From Candidatus Wallbacteria bacterium (lineage in GTDB: Bacteria > Muiribacteriota > UBA6191 > JACPRK01): 64,000 bases of DNA. How positions within the stretch are numbered: position 1 is the stretch's first letter; each line of letters starts with the position of its first letter. The DNA is taken from NCBI GenBank assembly GCA_016213845.1, contig JACQZN010000056.1, forward strand, positions 1-64,000, given 5' to 3'. Below are positions 18,725 to 28,229 of this stretch, piece after piece. A program made the position numbers and the translations under genes. The notes under the pieces are model-generated. The model was not told the DNA's origin, searched no databases, and saw nothing but the letters and a program-made list of their open reading frames with translations.

Positions 18725-19840
18725 ATGTCCGAAGCCAAGCACGCCGTGGTCATCGTGGACGACTCGCCCGTCGTCCGAACCCTGCTAAAACACATCATCG
18801 ACGGCAGCGCCGACTTCTTCGTCGCCGCGCAAGCCGGTGACGGCCTCGAGGGTGTCGAGCTCATCAAGAAGCTCCGGCCTGCCGTCGTCACGATGGACGT
18901 CCAGATGCCTCGCATGGACGGCCCCAGCGCCATCCAGGAGATCATGCGCGAGTGCCCGACGCCCATCATCGTCTGCAGCGTGCTGGCCTTCGAGGGAGCG
19001 CCGGTCGTGCTCAAGTCGCTGCAGTGCGGCGCCTTCGACTTCGTCACCAAGCCCAAGAGCGTGCTCAGCGATCCGAACCAGTTCGCCCAGCTGCTGATCG
19101 GCAAGCTGCGCGCCGCGCTGTCCGCCAACCGCGAATCGCTGGCCGGGGCCGAGGACTCGAGCGCTGCCGCCCCGGCGCCGTCGCCCGCGCGCTCGGAGCC
19201 CGCCAGCAAAGAGCCCTCGGCGCTCGCGCCGATCGCTGCCGAGCTGGTCGCGTTCGGGGCCAGCACGGGCGGACCCAAGACGATACTCTCGGTACTGCCC
19301 CATTTCCCGGCGGGCTTTCCGGCAGCGATCGTGGTGGCGCTTCAGGACGTTCCGACACCCATCCTCAAACTGATCGCCGATCAGCTCGCCAAGGTCTGCA
19401 AGCTGCCGGTCGACATGGCCACTCCGGACCGCCCGATCGAGCGCGGACGGATCCTGCTCGTCTCCGGGGAGCACCACGCCATGGTCATCCGCGGCGCCGA
19501 GCGCGATCCGATCCTGAAGCTGATCGAGAAGAACCAGTCGACCGAGCAGTCTCCCGCCTTGAACGGCCTCTTCTCCAGCGTGGCCGTCGCCTGCCCCGGA
19601 AAGGCTGTCGGCGTGCTGCTCACGGGTACCGGCAAAGACGGTGCCCTCGGTATCAAGAAGATCCGGCAATCCGGCGGCCGTACCATTGCTGAAGACCGGC
19701 GGACCGCGGTAGTCTTCGACAAGCCCGCCGCAGCCATCGCCCTCGACGTCGTCGACCTGGTGCTGCCATCGTCGCGAATCGTGGAGGGAATCCTCAAACT
19801 GACGGCTTACGAACCGGCCGACGCCGCCGCGGCGCGTTAG
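18725..19840 (+). CDS. CheB-like protein (REC plus methylesterase fold) with altered catalytic region
   Basis: IVDDSPVVRTLLKHII...TMDVQMPRMDG; FGASTGGPKTILSVLPHFP; VVALQDVPTP where QHMP is expected; VLLTGTGKDGALGIK. Confidence 0.88.
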   Translation: MSEAKHAVVIVDDSPVVRTLLKHIIDGSADFFVAAQAGDGLEGVELIKKLRPAVVTMDVQMPRMDGPSAIQEIMRECPTPIIVCSVLAFEGAPVVLKSLQCGAFDFVTKPKSVLSDPNQFAQLLIGKLRAALSANRESLAGAEDSSAAAPAPSPARSEPASKEPSALAPIAAELVAFGASTGGPKTILSVLPHFPAGFPAAIVVALQDVPTPILKLIADQLAKVCKLPVDMATPDRPIERGRILLVSGEHHAMVIRGAERDPILKLIEKNQSTEQSPALNGLFSSVAVACPGKAVGVLLTGTGKDGALGIKKIRQSGGRTIAEDRRTAVVFDKPAAAIALDVVDLVLPSSRIVEGILKLTAYEPADAAAAR

Positions 19841-19861
19841 ACGACCGGCGACTTTACACCT

Positions 19862-20449
19862 ATGGACTCATCCCAGAAGCGAATCCTGATCGTCGATGAC
19901 GAGGCCGACATCCGCGCGATGCTCAAGCGGGCCATCGAGCGCACTCTCAAGATCCCCGCCGACACGGCTTCCAGCGGGCTGGAAGCCCTGGAGCAGATCC
20001 GGGAGACCCGCTACGACCTGATGGTCACCGACCTGTCGATGCCCGAGATGGACGGCCTGGCTCTCTTCCGAGCCGTCAAGGAGCGCCATCCCGAGATTCA
20101 GGTCATCGTCCTGACGGCCACGGCCTCGGTGGAGACCTCGATGGCCGCCGTCAAGAGCCACGTCTACTCCTACCTCACCAAGCCAATCTCGATGGACCGC
20201 TTCATCAAGGAAGTCGAAGCGGCCCTCGCAGCCCTCGATGCCAGCCGGCCGACCCCGGCCACCCGAGATCTCGCCTCCGTGCTGGCCGCAGTCGACAAGG
20301 CCGCCGCCGACATCGGCGCGAAGATCGACCGCCTGGCCGGCCAGGCCCCCGTCGAAGCCCTGGTCGAGCTCAAGGGCCTCTCGGTCCACCTCAAGGAGCA
20401 GCTCGGCTACCTGCGCATCCTCGTCGGCGACGGCCGCCCCCCCGCCTAG
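19862..20449 (+). CDS. Response regulator receiver protein with C-terminal helical extension
   Basis: RILIVDDEADIRAML...DLMVTDLSMPEMDGLALF...VIVLTATASVE...YLTKPISMDRF. Confidence 0.88.
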   Translation: MDSSQKRILIVDDEADIRAMLKRAIERTLKIPADTASSGLEALEQIRETRYDLMVTDLSMPEMDGLALFRAVKERHPEIQVIVLTATASVETSMAAVKSHVYSYLTKPISMDRFIKEVEAALAALDASRPTPATRDLASVLAAVDKAAADIGAKIDRLAGQAPVEALVELKGLSVHLKEQLGYLRILVGDGRPPA

Positions 20450-20512
20450 AGCCAAGGCGGCACCGCGTCCCGACAAGCGTAAACGGAGCCTGCACCCCGC
20501 TTTCGCGCCGCG

Positions 20513-21880
20513 TCACACCGCGTCGGTCGGCATCATGCGCCGGATCCACGCGCGGTAGTCGCCGTCGAATCCGACCTTCTGCTGCAACTCCCGGATGCGA
20601 CCGTGGATGCGCTCCCGAAGCGGCTCGGTCATCTGCGGCAGCTGGGCGATGGCCTCGGCGACGCTGCCGGCCTGGCCGTGGACTTTCGACTCGGTCTTGC
20701 CGAAGAGCGTCTCGGGCAGGACCGCGGCCCCCTCCGGGGCGACCTTCAAGTAGTCGCGCGCCACCAACCCGGCAATCGTGGCGCTGTGCTTGCGCGAGAC
20801 GGCGATGTTGCCCTTGCCGGTCACCACATTGCCGACGCCGAACACGTTGTCGTAGCCTGAGAGCTTGGCCGCGCCATCCTCCGCGAAGATGTAGAACTCG
20901 CCCTTCTGCGGGACGCCAGGGATCGGCTCCGGAATGGAGCCGATGGAGCTGATGATCATGCTGGCGCGCTTCTCGACCTCGGTTCCGGGCAGCTTCAGGA
21001 CCTTGCCGTCCTTGATCTCGGTGCGGATGAAGCGCAGGCCCACCAGCTTGCCGTTCTCGAGCAGGAAGCCGGTCGGCAGGTGAAGCGGCTCGAAGCGGAA
21101 CAGGAACTTCGTCATCGCGTTCTGGAGCAGCCGCTCGCGGACCTCCTCGGTCTTCTTGCGCTCCTCGGGGGTCGCATTTTCCTTGTAGGCCGCAACCGGC
21201 ATGTCGAGCGCGCGCCGCCGGTAGTAGAGCGTGCACCCCTTTACTCCCAGATCCTCGAGCGTCAGACCGTGCTCCTTGAGAACCGCCGCGATGCCCTTGT
21301 GCTCCAAATGAAGCATGGAGTGGTTGTGTCCGCGCGCGCGCAGCGCCCGGCCCACCAGCTCCAGCATCACGATCTTCACGACGTCATAGGAGGCGAGCCC
21401 ACCGCCCAGGACCATACAGTCGTCCTCGATGGTGTAGCGCGGACCGTCGTAGCCCTTCTCCTCGTAATGGTTGAACCAGTAGACCAGCGGGTTCTGGTAC
21501 ACCAGCCCCTTGCCCACGTAGTCGTCGAGACCGTCGATCCCCACGGGACGATCCTTCCAGGCACCATTGGCCAGCAGCACGGCGCTGAACCCCCAGTGCT
21601 TCGCCAGATCCTCGAAGGACACGTCTCGACCCAGCTTCACCCCGGGCACGAAGTGTACGCCCGGACGATCCAGCTTGGCGTTGATGCGCTCGTACTCTTG
21701 CGCTCGCTGCTTGTCGTGCCAGCGCGGCAGCCCATCCTCGATCTTTCCGTACGGCTTCATGTTCTGCTCGAGGACGACGACCTCGATGCCGCGGTCCGCC
21801 AGCGTCGCGGCCGCTTCGGCTCCCGAGACGGCTCCACCCACGACGGCCACGATGTACTTGGACTGGCTCTCGACGACCAT
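20513..21880 (-). CDS. FAD/NAD(P)-dependent oxidoreductase
   Basis: KYIVAVVGGAVSGAEAAATLADRGIEVVVLEQN; CMVLGGGLASYDVVKIV; NVFGVGNVVTGKGNIAVSRKHS. Start may be 21922. Confidence 0.8.
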   Translation of the reverse strand: MVVESQSKYIVAVVGGAVSGAEAAATLADRGIEVVVLEQNMKPYGKIEDGLPRWHDKQRAQEYERINAKLDRPGVHFVPGVKLGRDVSFEDLAKHWGFSAVLLANGAWKDRPVGIDGLDDYVGKGLVYQNPLVYWFNHYEEKGYDGPRYTIEDDCMVLGGGLASYDVVKIVMLELVGRALRARGHNHSMLHLEHKGIAAVLKEHGLTLEDLGVKGCTLYYRRRALDMPVAAYKENATPEERKKTEEVRERLLQNAMTKFLFRFEPLHLPTGFLLENGKLVGLRFIRTEIKDGKVLKLPGTEVEKRASMIISSIGSIPEPIPGVPQKGEFYIFAEDGAAKLSGYDNVFGVGNVVTGKGNIAVSRKHSATIAGLVARDYLKVAPEGAAVLPETLFGKTESKVHGQAGSVAEAIAQLPQMTEPLRERIHGRIRELQQKVGFDGDYRAWIRRMMPTDAV

Positions 21881-22111
21881 GACTCTCTCGCTCCTTGCCA
21901 TGCCTTGGGTGACGGCAATCACGCCGCGCCCGGCAGATCACAGGACAGACTGTCCGGGAGGACGCCCGCTCGACGAAACACGCGGGCCATCCGAAGCGCC
22001 GGACCGCCCTTCACGGTAGTACGGCGCCCGTTCGAAGTAAACGGCGGCTCACACGAGGCCGCGACGCGGACTCGCGCAAGATCCGCGCCACACACGCCCC
22101 GGCGGGCCTCG

Positions 22112-22849
22112 CTACCGGCCGCGGCCGAACGTGTAGACCATGCCGAGCCCGACCTGGAGGTCGTCCAGGTTGAACCGGCTGTCGGGGCCGTAGATGTACT
22201 TGGCGAAGACGTCGAAATCGACGCGCCGCCCCGGAAACTCGACTCCCCCGAAGACCGTGAAGACGTTCTGGTTGAACGTTCCCGCGCCGCGCCGATTCAC
22301 CTCGGCATTGCCGATCCCGATCCCGTAGTAGGGATGATGCTTCAGCCGGAAGGCCGGCGAGCCCGCGGCGAACGCCTCGATGGCCAGCTCGACCATCTGC
22401 ACGTCTGCTGTGCTGCCGTTCCAGAAGCCGTACGAGGCCTCGTAGCCCAGCTGGAAGTACTCCCCGTGCCGATCCGGCAGCTTGTACCGAAGCCCGATGC
22501 TGCTGGCCAGCGCTCCGCCCGAAGGCTCGTTTGCTGTGGGGTTGTACCCCGCCAGCCGCCAGAAGGCTGCCCATTCGCTCTCGAAGGGCAGTGAGGTCCT
22601 CAGGCCGAACTCCTCGATCAGCATGCCGCCCTTCTGGGGCCGCGGCTGATCCTGCACGGGCGGCAGCGGAATCTCCTCCGTGGTAACCACCTCGGAGACC
22701 TCCTGCGAGGCCGCATCTATGGCTTCCCGGGCCAGCAGGTCCTCATCGAAATCCGCGACCGGCGGCTCGGCGGGCGCAGACGCCTTCGCCAGCACCCAGC
22801 CGGGCGCAGCTAAAGCCAGCGCGATACAGAGAAACCCGGTGCGAATGAG
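22112..22849 (-). CDS. Predicted secreted or outer-membrane beta-barrel-type protein
   Basis: Signal-like MLIRTGFLCIALALAAPGWVLA; C-terminus with alternating aromatic strands ending VGLGMVYTFGRGR. Confidence 0.6.
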   Translation of the reverse strand, partial: LIRTGFLCIALALAAPGWVLAKASAPAEPPVADFDEDLLAREAIDAASQEVSEVVTTEEIPLPPVQDQPRPQKGGMLIEEFGLRTSLPFESEWAAFWRLAGYNPTANEPSGGALASSIGLRYKLPDRHGEYFQLGYEASYGFWNGSTADVQMVELAIEAFAAGSPAFRLKHHPYYGIGIGNAEVNRRGAGTFNQNVFTVFGGVEFPGRRVDFDVFAKYIYGPDSRFNLDDLQVGLGMVYTFGRGR

Positions 22850-22935
22850 CATGCGATCGATCCACCTATCGGCCCCCGCTGCCATTCAGCGGAGTCGTCA
22901 GGCGTTCGAATCACACCCAAGGCTCGAAACGGAGA

Positions 22936-23973
22936 CTAGTACCCGTCCTCGGCCAGCCGCGTCGCCAGCGCCTCGTAGAGCCCCTTGGCGTCGAAGGTGG
23001 TCAACCAGCCCATCTCGTCCAGATGATCGGCGTCGAGGTCCCCGAGGTACTGCCCCCGGCGCGCGGACGACATCCCGACCATGCCGTCGGTTCGCCCGGC
23101 CAGCTCCGGCCTGAGCCACTCCCTGGGCAAGTCGCGCAACGCTTCCTGGAACCCTTTCTCCGAAAGCGCGTGCACCAGCCGGCCGTCTCCGGCCGCCAGC
23201 TTCCGCAACGCCTTGCCGTCGCCCGCGTCGAGCGGTTGGCGCAAGAGCGTCCTCTCCAGAGCCCGGTTGATGGCGTGCGTCGCCATCAGAGGGACGAAGT
23301 AATTGCGGAACTTCTGGGCCCCGGCCAGGCTCCTGTAGACCACGCGCGGGTCGTCGGGCACGGCAGGGTTGAACGTCAGCTCCATGTGGCGCACGGACAG
23401 ATCATGGAAACCCGCGAGGTCGATGCCGAGCGCCTTCGCCAGCTTCTCGATGCTCGGAAACCGCTGCTGGGCGTAGTAGACGAACCAGTCGGCCAGGAGC
23501 GTGCCGTGGTTCGGCGTGCTCACCATCGTGACCGAGGCAATTCGGTCGGCCATCCCGAGCCGGGCGATCATGTAGCGCGTGTCGAGTCCGCCCATGCTGT
23601 GGGCCAGGATGTTCACCTTGCCGTCGGGGTACCGGCTCCGGATCTGCTCGGCCAGCGCGGTCGCGCGCGCCTCGATGCTGCCGGTCGGCGGAACGTCGGA
23701 GGTGAACACGTCGAACCCGCGCTCCCTCAGGTGCTGCTCGATTCCGTGGAAGTATCGGACCTCGATCGGCCCCCACCGGAGCTTGTCGAACCCACAGATG
23801 CCGTGCGCCAGCACGATCGGATACCGGGTCGGAGTCGCCTTGTCGACGAAAGGCCGGAACAACCGCCGGAACAAGCCCGTCCGCAGGTTGAACGTCCCGA
23901 ACGGCTCCTCGGCATGCAGCGCCGAAGCCATCAGGACAAGAGCCAGAACCGTTGTAGAAATCGCGCGAGTCAT
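22936..23973 (-). CDS. Secreted triacylglycerol lipase-like alpha/beta hydrolase
   Basis: Signal-like MTRAISTTVLALVLMASALHA; YPIVLAHGICGFD, VNILAHSMGGLDTRYM, VSTPNHGTLLADW. Confidence 0.85.
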   Translation of the reverse strand: MTRAISTTVLALVLMASALHAEEPFGTFNLRTGLFRRLFRPFVDKATPTRYPIVLAHGICGFDKLRWGPIEVRYFHGIEQHLRERGFDVFTSDVPPTGSIEARATALAEQIRSRYPDGKVNILAHSMGGLDTRYMIARLGMADRIASVTMVSTPNHGTLLADWFVYYAQQRFPSIEKLAKALGIDLAGFHDLSVRHMELTFNPAVPDDPRVVYRSLAGAQKFRNYFVPLMATHAINRALERTLLRQPLDAGDGKALRKLAAGDGRLVHALSEKGFQEALRDLPREWLRPELAGRTDGMVGMSSARRGQYLGDLDADHLDEMGWLTTFDAKGLYEALATRLAEDGY

Positions 23974-24033
23974 ACGAGCGAAGCGCGAAAGGATAGCAGA
24001 AGAATCTCCTGCTGACAAGCCGATAGTCAGGAG

Positions 24034-24882
24034 ATGACGATGGTGCGAAATCGCACGGCGCCTGTTGCGCTCCTGGCCCTGTTCGCGGCCGGGGCGGTTT
24101 CCGTCTGGTCGGCCGAACCTGCGCCGGCCACGGTGGAGGCCGGGTTCCGGCGGCTCTGGGAGCGGCCGGGACTGCTCCTCGACGCGGGGCTGAACCGGCC
24201 GCCGCCGGGCGAAGGGCCGGTCGTGCTACGGGCCCTGGAGTTCACGGCCCGTTCGAGCCGCCTGGTCTCGGTCGCGTGGACCCCGGCCGCCTCTGGGGGA
24301 AGCGACGGCCCGGTTCGCGGGACGCTGGCGGCGCGCGTGGCGGGCGTGATGCCCCCATCCACCAGGACGCTCGAAATCGACCTGGTGGCCGAGGGGCTGG
24401 GCCTGGACCGGGAGGCGCTGCGAACGCGCGGGGCCATCCGCCTGGTCGAACCGGGCCGCTATCGCGCAACCTCGCGGCTGCCCTTCGACCTCATGGAGCT
24501 GCTCAACAAGGGCACGCGCCTGGGCGAGGAAGGTGGAGCGCTCGTGGCATCCGGCCGCCGCAAGGTGCTGCTCTTCGAGCTTCCGTTCCGCCTGGAAGGC
24601 CCGCTCGCCGCCGTCGACCGCGTACACGTGACGCTGGCGCCGACCCAGCTGTCCCTGGCCAGCATCCCGGCGCCTGGCCCGATCCGAAACGCGCTCGTCG
24701 ATGCCGTCAATCCCGTCTTCTGCATCGACGCCGCGCTCGGCCCCCTGCGCCACCTGCTCTTCGCCGAGGTCGACTCCGTGCGCGTCGAACCCACCGCCGT
24801 CGCCGTGACCGTCGCCGGCCACCCGCGCCTCCCCGGAGAGCCGGAGCCCGGCCCCCCGCACCACCCGCCGCGCACGCGGTGA
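24034..24882 (+). CDS. Hypothetical secreted protein
   Basis: 282-aa ORF with signal-like N-terminus (APVALLALFAAGAVSVWSAEPAP). Confidence 0.6.
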   Translation: MTMVRNRTAPVALLALFAAGAVSVWSAEPAPATVEAGFRRLWERPGLLLDAGLNRPPPGEGPVVLRALEFTARSSRLVSVAWTPAASGGSDGPVRGTLAARVAGVMPPSTRTLEIDLVAEGLGLDREALRTRGAIRLVEPGRYRATSRLPFDLMELLNKGTRLGEEGGALVASGRRKVLLFELPFRLEGPLAAVDRVHVTLAPTQLSLASIPAPGPIRNALVDAVNPVFCIDAALGPLRHLLFAEVDSVRVEPTAVAVTVAGHPRLPGEPEPGPPHHPPRTR

Positions 24883-24904
24883 GAGAGCGGCCGGGGCCTT
24901 CGAC

Positions 24905-26785
24905 CTACCGGATCGCGAAGACCTCGTGATCGGTGCGGAGCCCGGCGCGCGTGTCATCCACGACCCGGATGGAGTGGTCGAGCACATAGAACCAGCGCCG
25001 GCTGTCGATGAAGCCGAAGGTGTGGGTGGGGCGATTGGGTACCCGCTGGCCCGTGAGCACCGGAGTGGCGGTCATCCCCCTGGGATCGATGAGCAGGTAG
25101 GCGGCCCCCAGCTCCGCGCCTCGCTCTACCCGCGCCAGCGCCCGCGAGCCGTCCTCGGTCACATCGAGCTCGCCGATCCGCGCACGAGGCCCCAGCTCCA
25201 GTCGACTCAGTTCCTCTCCGGAGTCCGAAAATCGCAAGAGGGCCCCCGACCAGGAATCCCCTGGGCCGGGCTCCAGGACGGAGAGCAGGAAGTCCGGGCC
25301 GCACTCCGAATGCAGGCTGCCCGGCAGCACCTCCCGGGCCAGCTCCCGGAAGGTGGCCCGCTGGCCAGAGACTTCCATCCTCAGGATCGTCTCGCGCCGC
25401 GTGAAGTCGTCCCATAGAGAGAGCCAGCAGACCAGGCGGGGCGAGGCCGGCGCACCAGCCACGGAGGCCCCCGAGCGGACCGAGGAGCGCATCAGGCTGA
25501 CCCGCACGGAGGGCGAGGTGATACCCGGCACCCACTCGTCGGCACGACGGCCACCCGCGTCGTCGAGCACCAGTGCGCGCAGCCGATAGTCGTGGGCCGA
25601 GTCTCGCGCCAGCACCAGCAGGCCGGGCTCCAGCGCCCAGACTTCCTGTACCGCAAGCTCCGGAGTCGAGAAGAAGACCTCGCCGCGATCCTTGGGGCCC
25701 GTCACCCGCCGGATCTCGCAGCCTGCGACTCCCCTGCCGGTCTGCGTCAAGCGATAGGCCGGATATCCGCTGGTGCCCGGGATCTCCGAGAACGGCAGCC
25801 GCGACGAGAGCTTGCCGGTGGCAAGGTCGTACTCCGCGGGGATCGCCATATCGATCGGGTACCCGGCAACAGCCCAGGGGCCGTCGACGATCACGCGGCT
25901 GGCGCTTCGCCTGCTGGAGACCTTGGCCCACCTGAGCGGTAGCCATCGCGTGCGGCCGGAGCGGGCCTCGACCTGCGCCACGCGCGTGTCCTCCCGCCGG
26001 AACAGGTTGGCCGCACCCGTACGCACCCGCGTCGTCACCAGGAGCGTGCCGTCGCCGCCCGGAACCGCGTCGAGGATGGCGGTCGGCTCGGGCGCCCAGG
26101 CGCGGGTCTGGAGCAGGTGGAGGCCCGCGACGCCGCCGGCCATCACGACCAGCGCCGCCCCGGCTGCCGCCACGCCGGCTGCGTTGCGCCGCCAGCTCCG
26201 CATCATGTCGCCGTGCTCGACGGCGGCCAACGACGCCAGGCTCGCCGCCGCGGCCAGGCCCGCCGACAGGAGCGCGGGCCAGAGCTCCGAGCGGTTCACG
26301 ATGGTCACCAGCGCCATCGCCAGGAACACCGCCGCGAAGCACGAATCGAGTCGCTTGCTCAACTGAGTCGAGAGGAAGAGCCCGGCCGCGTAGCCCATCA
26401 GCGCCGTCGCGAACAGGATTCCGGACGCCTCGAGCCCGCCCAGGGCGCCGAACGCTGCCTGCCTGCCCCCCAGAGAGAGCACCGCCAGGAAGACGGCCGC
26501 CGCCGACAGGGCCGAGAGCGCGCCGGCCGTCCACTTGGCCCTCCAGACGCCCAGCCGCGACACGGGCCGCGAAAGCAGGAGCTCGTAGGTACCACCCTCG
26601 ATCTCGGAGGCGTACTGCTGAGAGCCGAGCGCCGCGCCCAGCACCGCGACCGCATAGCAGGCGATCAAGAGATTGCCCCCGGGGCCCGACCCGGCACCGG
26701 CACCGACGACCATCGCGCCGACCGCCACGCCCGCCGCCAGCACCACGCCCAGCTCCCCGAGCTCCTTGCGCATCAGCTGATTCAT
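24905..26785 (-). CDS. ABC-2-type permease with large C-terminal soluble beta-rich domain
   Basis: N-terminal multiple hydrophobic segments with YASEIEGGTYELLLSRPVSR; residues about 230-626 soluble with repeated beta-rich segments; downstream of the ABC ATPase on the same strand. Confidence 0.75.
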   Translation of the reverse strand: MNQLMRKELGELGVVLAAGVAVGAMVVGAGAGSGPGGNLLIACYAVAVLGAALGSQQYASEIEGGTYELLLSRPVSRLGVWRAKWTAGALSALSAAAVFLAVLSLGGRQAAFGALGGLEASGILFATALMGYAAGLFLSTQLSKRLDSCFAAVFLAMALVTIVNRSELWPALLSAGLAAAASLASLAAVEHGDMMRSWRRNAAGVAAAGAALVVMAGGVAGLHLLQTRAWAPEPTAILDAVPGGDGTLLVTTRVRTGAANLFRREDTRVAQVEARSGRTRWLPLRWAKVSSRRSASRVIVDGPWAVAGYPIDMAIPAEYDLATGKLSSRLPFSEIPGTSGYPAYRLTQTGRGVAGCEIRRVTGPKDRGEVFFSTPELAVQEVWALEPGLLVLARDSAHDYRLRALVLDDAGGRRADEWVPGITSPSVRVSLMRSSVRSGASVAGAPASPRLVCWLSLWDDFTRRETILRMEVSGQRATFRELAREVLPGSLHSECGPDFLLSVLEPGPGDSWSGALLRFSDSGEELSRLELGPRARIGELDVTEDGSRALARVERGAELGAAYLLIDPRGMTATPVLTGQRVPNRPTHTFGFIDSRRWFYVLDHSIRVVDDTRAGLRTDHEVFAIR

Positions 26786-26816
26786 CCGGCCACCTCTCTC
26801 TGGGCGCTCCGCGCCT

Positions 26817-27701
26817 TCACTGCACCAGATCTACGAAGATCTCCTCCAGCGTCAGCGGCTCCACGGCCCGGCCGCGCACCGCCAGCGCGGCCAGCCGGCC
26901 CTCGAAGGCACGCTCATCGAAGTCTCGCACCGTGAGCGTCAGCTCGTTGCCTTCGCGCCGCGCCCGTACCACGCCCGGCAAGTCCAGCTCTCCGGGGGCG
27001 GCGTCCTCGAAAGAGAGCCTGACCCGCCTCGTCGTCTCCTTCAGCCGGTCCAGCTCGCCCTCGTAGACCATCTTGCCTTCGCGCACGACGCCGATCCGAT
27101 CCGCCACCCGCTCGACCTCCTCGATGATGTGCGTCGAGAAGAAAACCGTGCGGCCTTCCTGGGCTATGACCTCCACGATACTCTCGAGGAACTCGCGCCG
27201 CACCACCGCGTCCAGCCCGCTCGTCGGCTCGTCCAGGATCAGCAGCCGCGGCCGGTGCGCCAGCGCCAGCACCAGACAGAGCTTGGCCAGCATCCCCCGC
27301 GAAAGCTCGCGCACCCGCTTCTCGGGCTCGATGCCGAATTTCTCCAGGAGCTCCCGGGCGTGCGCGGCATCGTGCCCAGGATAGAAACCGCCGCTGAACT
27401 CGACCATCTCGCGCGTCCGCATGTACTCGTAGAGCTGCTGGCGCTCGCTCACGTAGCCGATGCTGGCCAGCATCTCTGCGCGCCGCTCGCCCGGGTCGCT
27501 GGAGAGCACGCGCACCTCGCCGCCATCGCGCGGGTGCAGCCCCATCAGTACCTTGATGGTGGTCGTCTTTCCAGCCCCGTTTCGCCCCAGGAATCCGTAC
27601 ACACACCCCTCCGGAACGTACATGTCCAGCCCATTCACGGCCGGCCGCCCGGAGGCGTATCCCTTCACCAGACCTCGCGTCTCGATCGCACCCGCTCCCA
27701 T
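26817..27701 (-). CDS. ABC transporter ATP-binding protein
   Basis: GFLGRNGAGKTTTIKVLMGL, LSRGMLAKLCLVLALAHRPRLLILDEPTSGLD. Confidence 0.93.
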   Translation of the reverse strand: MGAGAIETRGLVKGYASGRPAVNGLDMYVPEGCVYGFLGRNGAGKTTTIKVLMGLHPRDGGEVRVLSSDPGERRAEMLASIGYVSERQQLYEYMRTREMVEFSGGFYPGHDAAHARELLEKFGIEPEKRVRELSRGMLAKLCLVLALAHRPRLLILDEPTSGLDAVVRREFLESIVEVIAQEGRTVFFSTHIIEEVERVADRIGVVREGKMVYEGELDRLKETTRRVRLSFEDAAPGELDLPGVVRARREGNELTLTVRDFDERAFEGRLAALAVRGRAVEPLTLEEIFVDLVQ

Positions 27702-27714
27702 CGCAGCGCCCCTT

Positions 27715-28110
27715 TCAGCCTCGCTCGCTCCCCCGCCCCACCCGGTCGAACGCCTCTTCGAGCGCGTCGCGAACATCCAGCTCTCCCACGCCCAGTAGCC
27801 GCGCCTCCCGCACCGCCTCTTCCAGCAGCGAGAGCACCCGCCGGCGCGCCTGCTTCCCGTCCACCGCGGGCGGCGCCTCGGCCACGAACAGCCCCTCACC
27901 CCGGCGCATTTCCAGGAACCCGGCCCGCTCGAGCGCTCCGTACGCCCGCGCCACCGTGTTCGGGTTCACTCGCAACCGCACCGCAAGCTCCCGGGAGCCA
28001 GGCAGCCGCTCGCCCGGCTTCAACGCTCCGGCCGCGATCGAGCACTGCAGCTGCCGGATGATCTGCAGATGGATGGGCTCGGCAAGCGATGGATTGATCT
28101 CGAGATGCAC
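27715..28110 (-). CDS. GntR-family (YtrA-like) transcriptional regulator
   Basis: PIHLQIIRQLQCSIAAGALKPGERLPGSRELAVRLRVNPNTVARAYGALERAGFLEMRRGEGLFV. Confidence 0.93.
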   Translation of the reverse strand: MHLEINPSLAEPIHLQIIRQLQCSIAAGALKPGERLPGSRELAVRLRVNPNTVARAYGALERAGFLEMRRGEGLFVAEAPPAVDGKQARRRVLSLLEEAVREARLLGVGELDVRDALEEAFDRVGRGSERG

Positions 28111-28229
28111 GCAATCGTCCCATGCCCGAGCCTAGCACGACCGGCAATGCACCGCCTCCCCCGCGGACTGCTGCTAGAATCGGCCCAGGCGATGGCCGCT
28201 CCGCGATGCGAGTGCCCCCGCCATTCATC

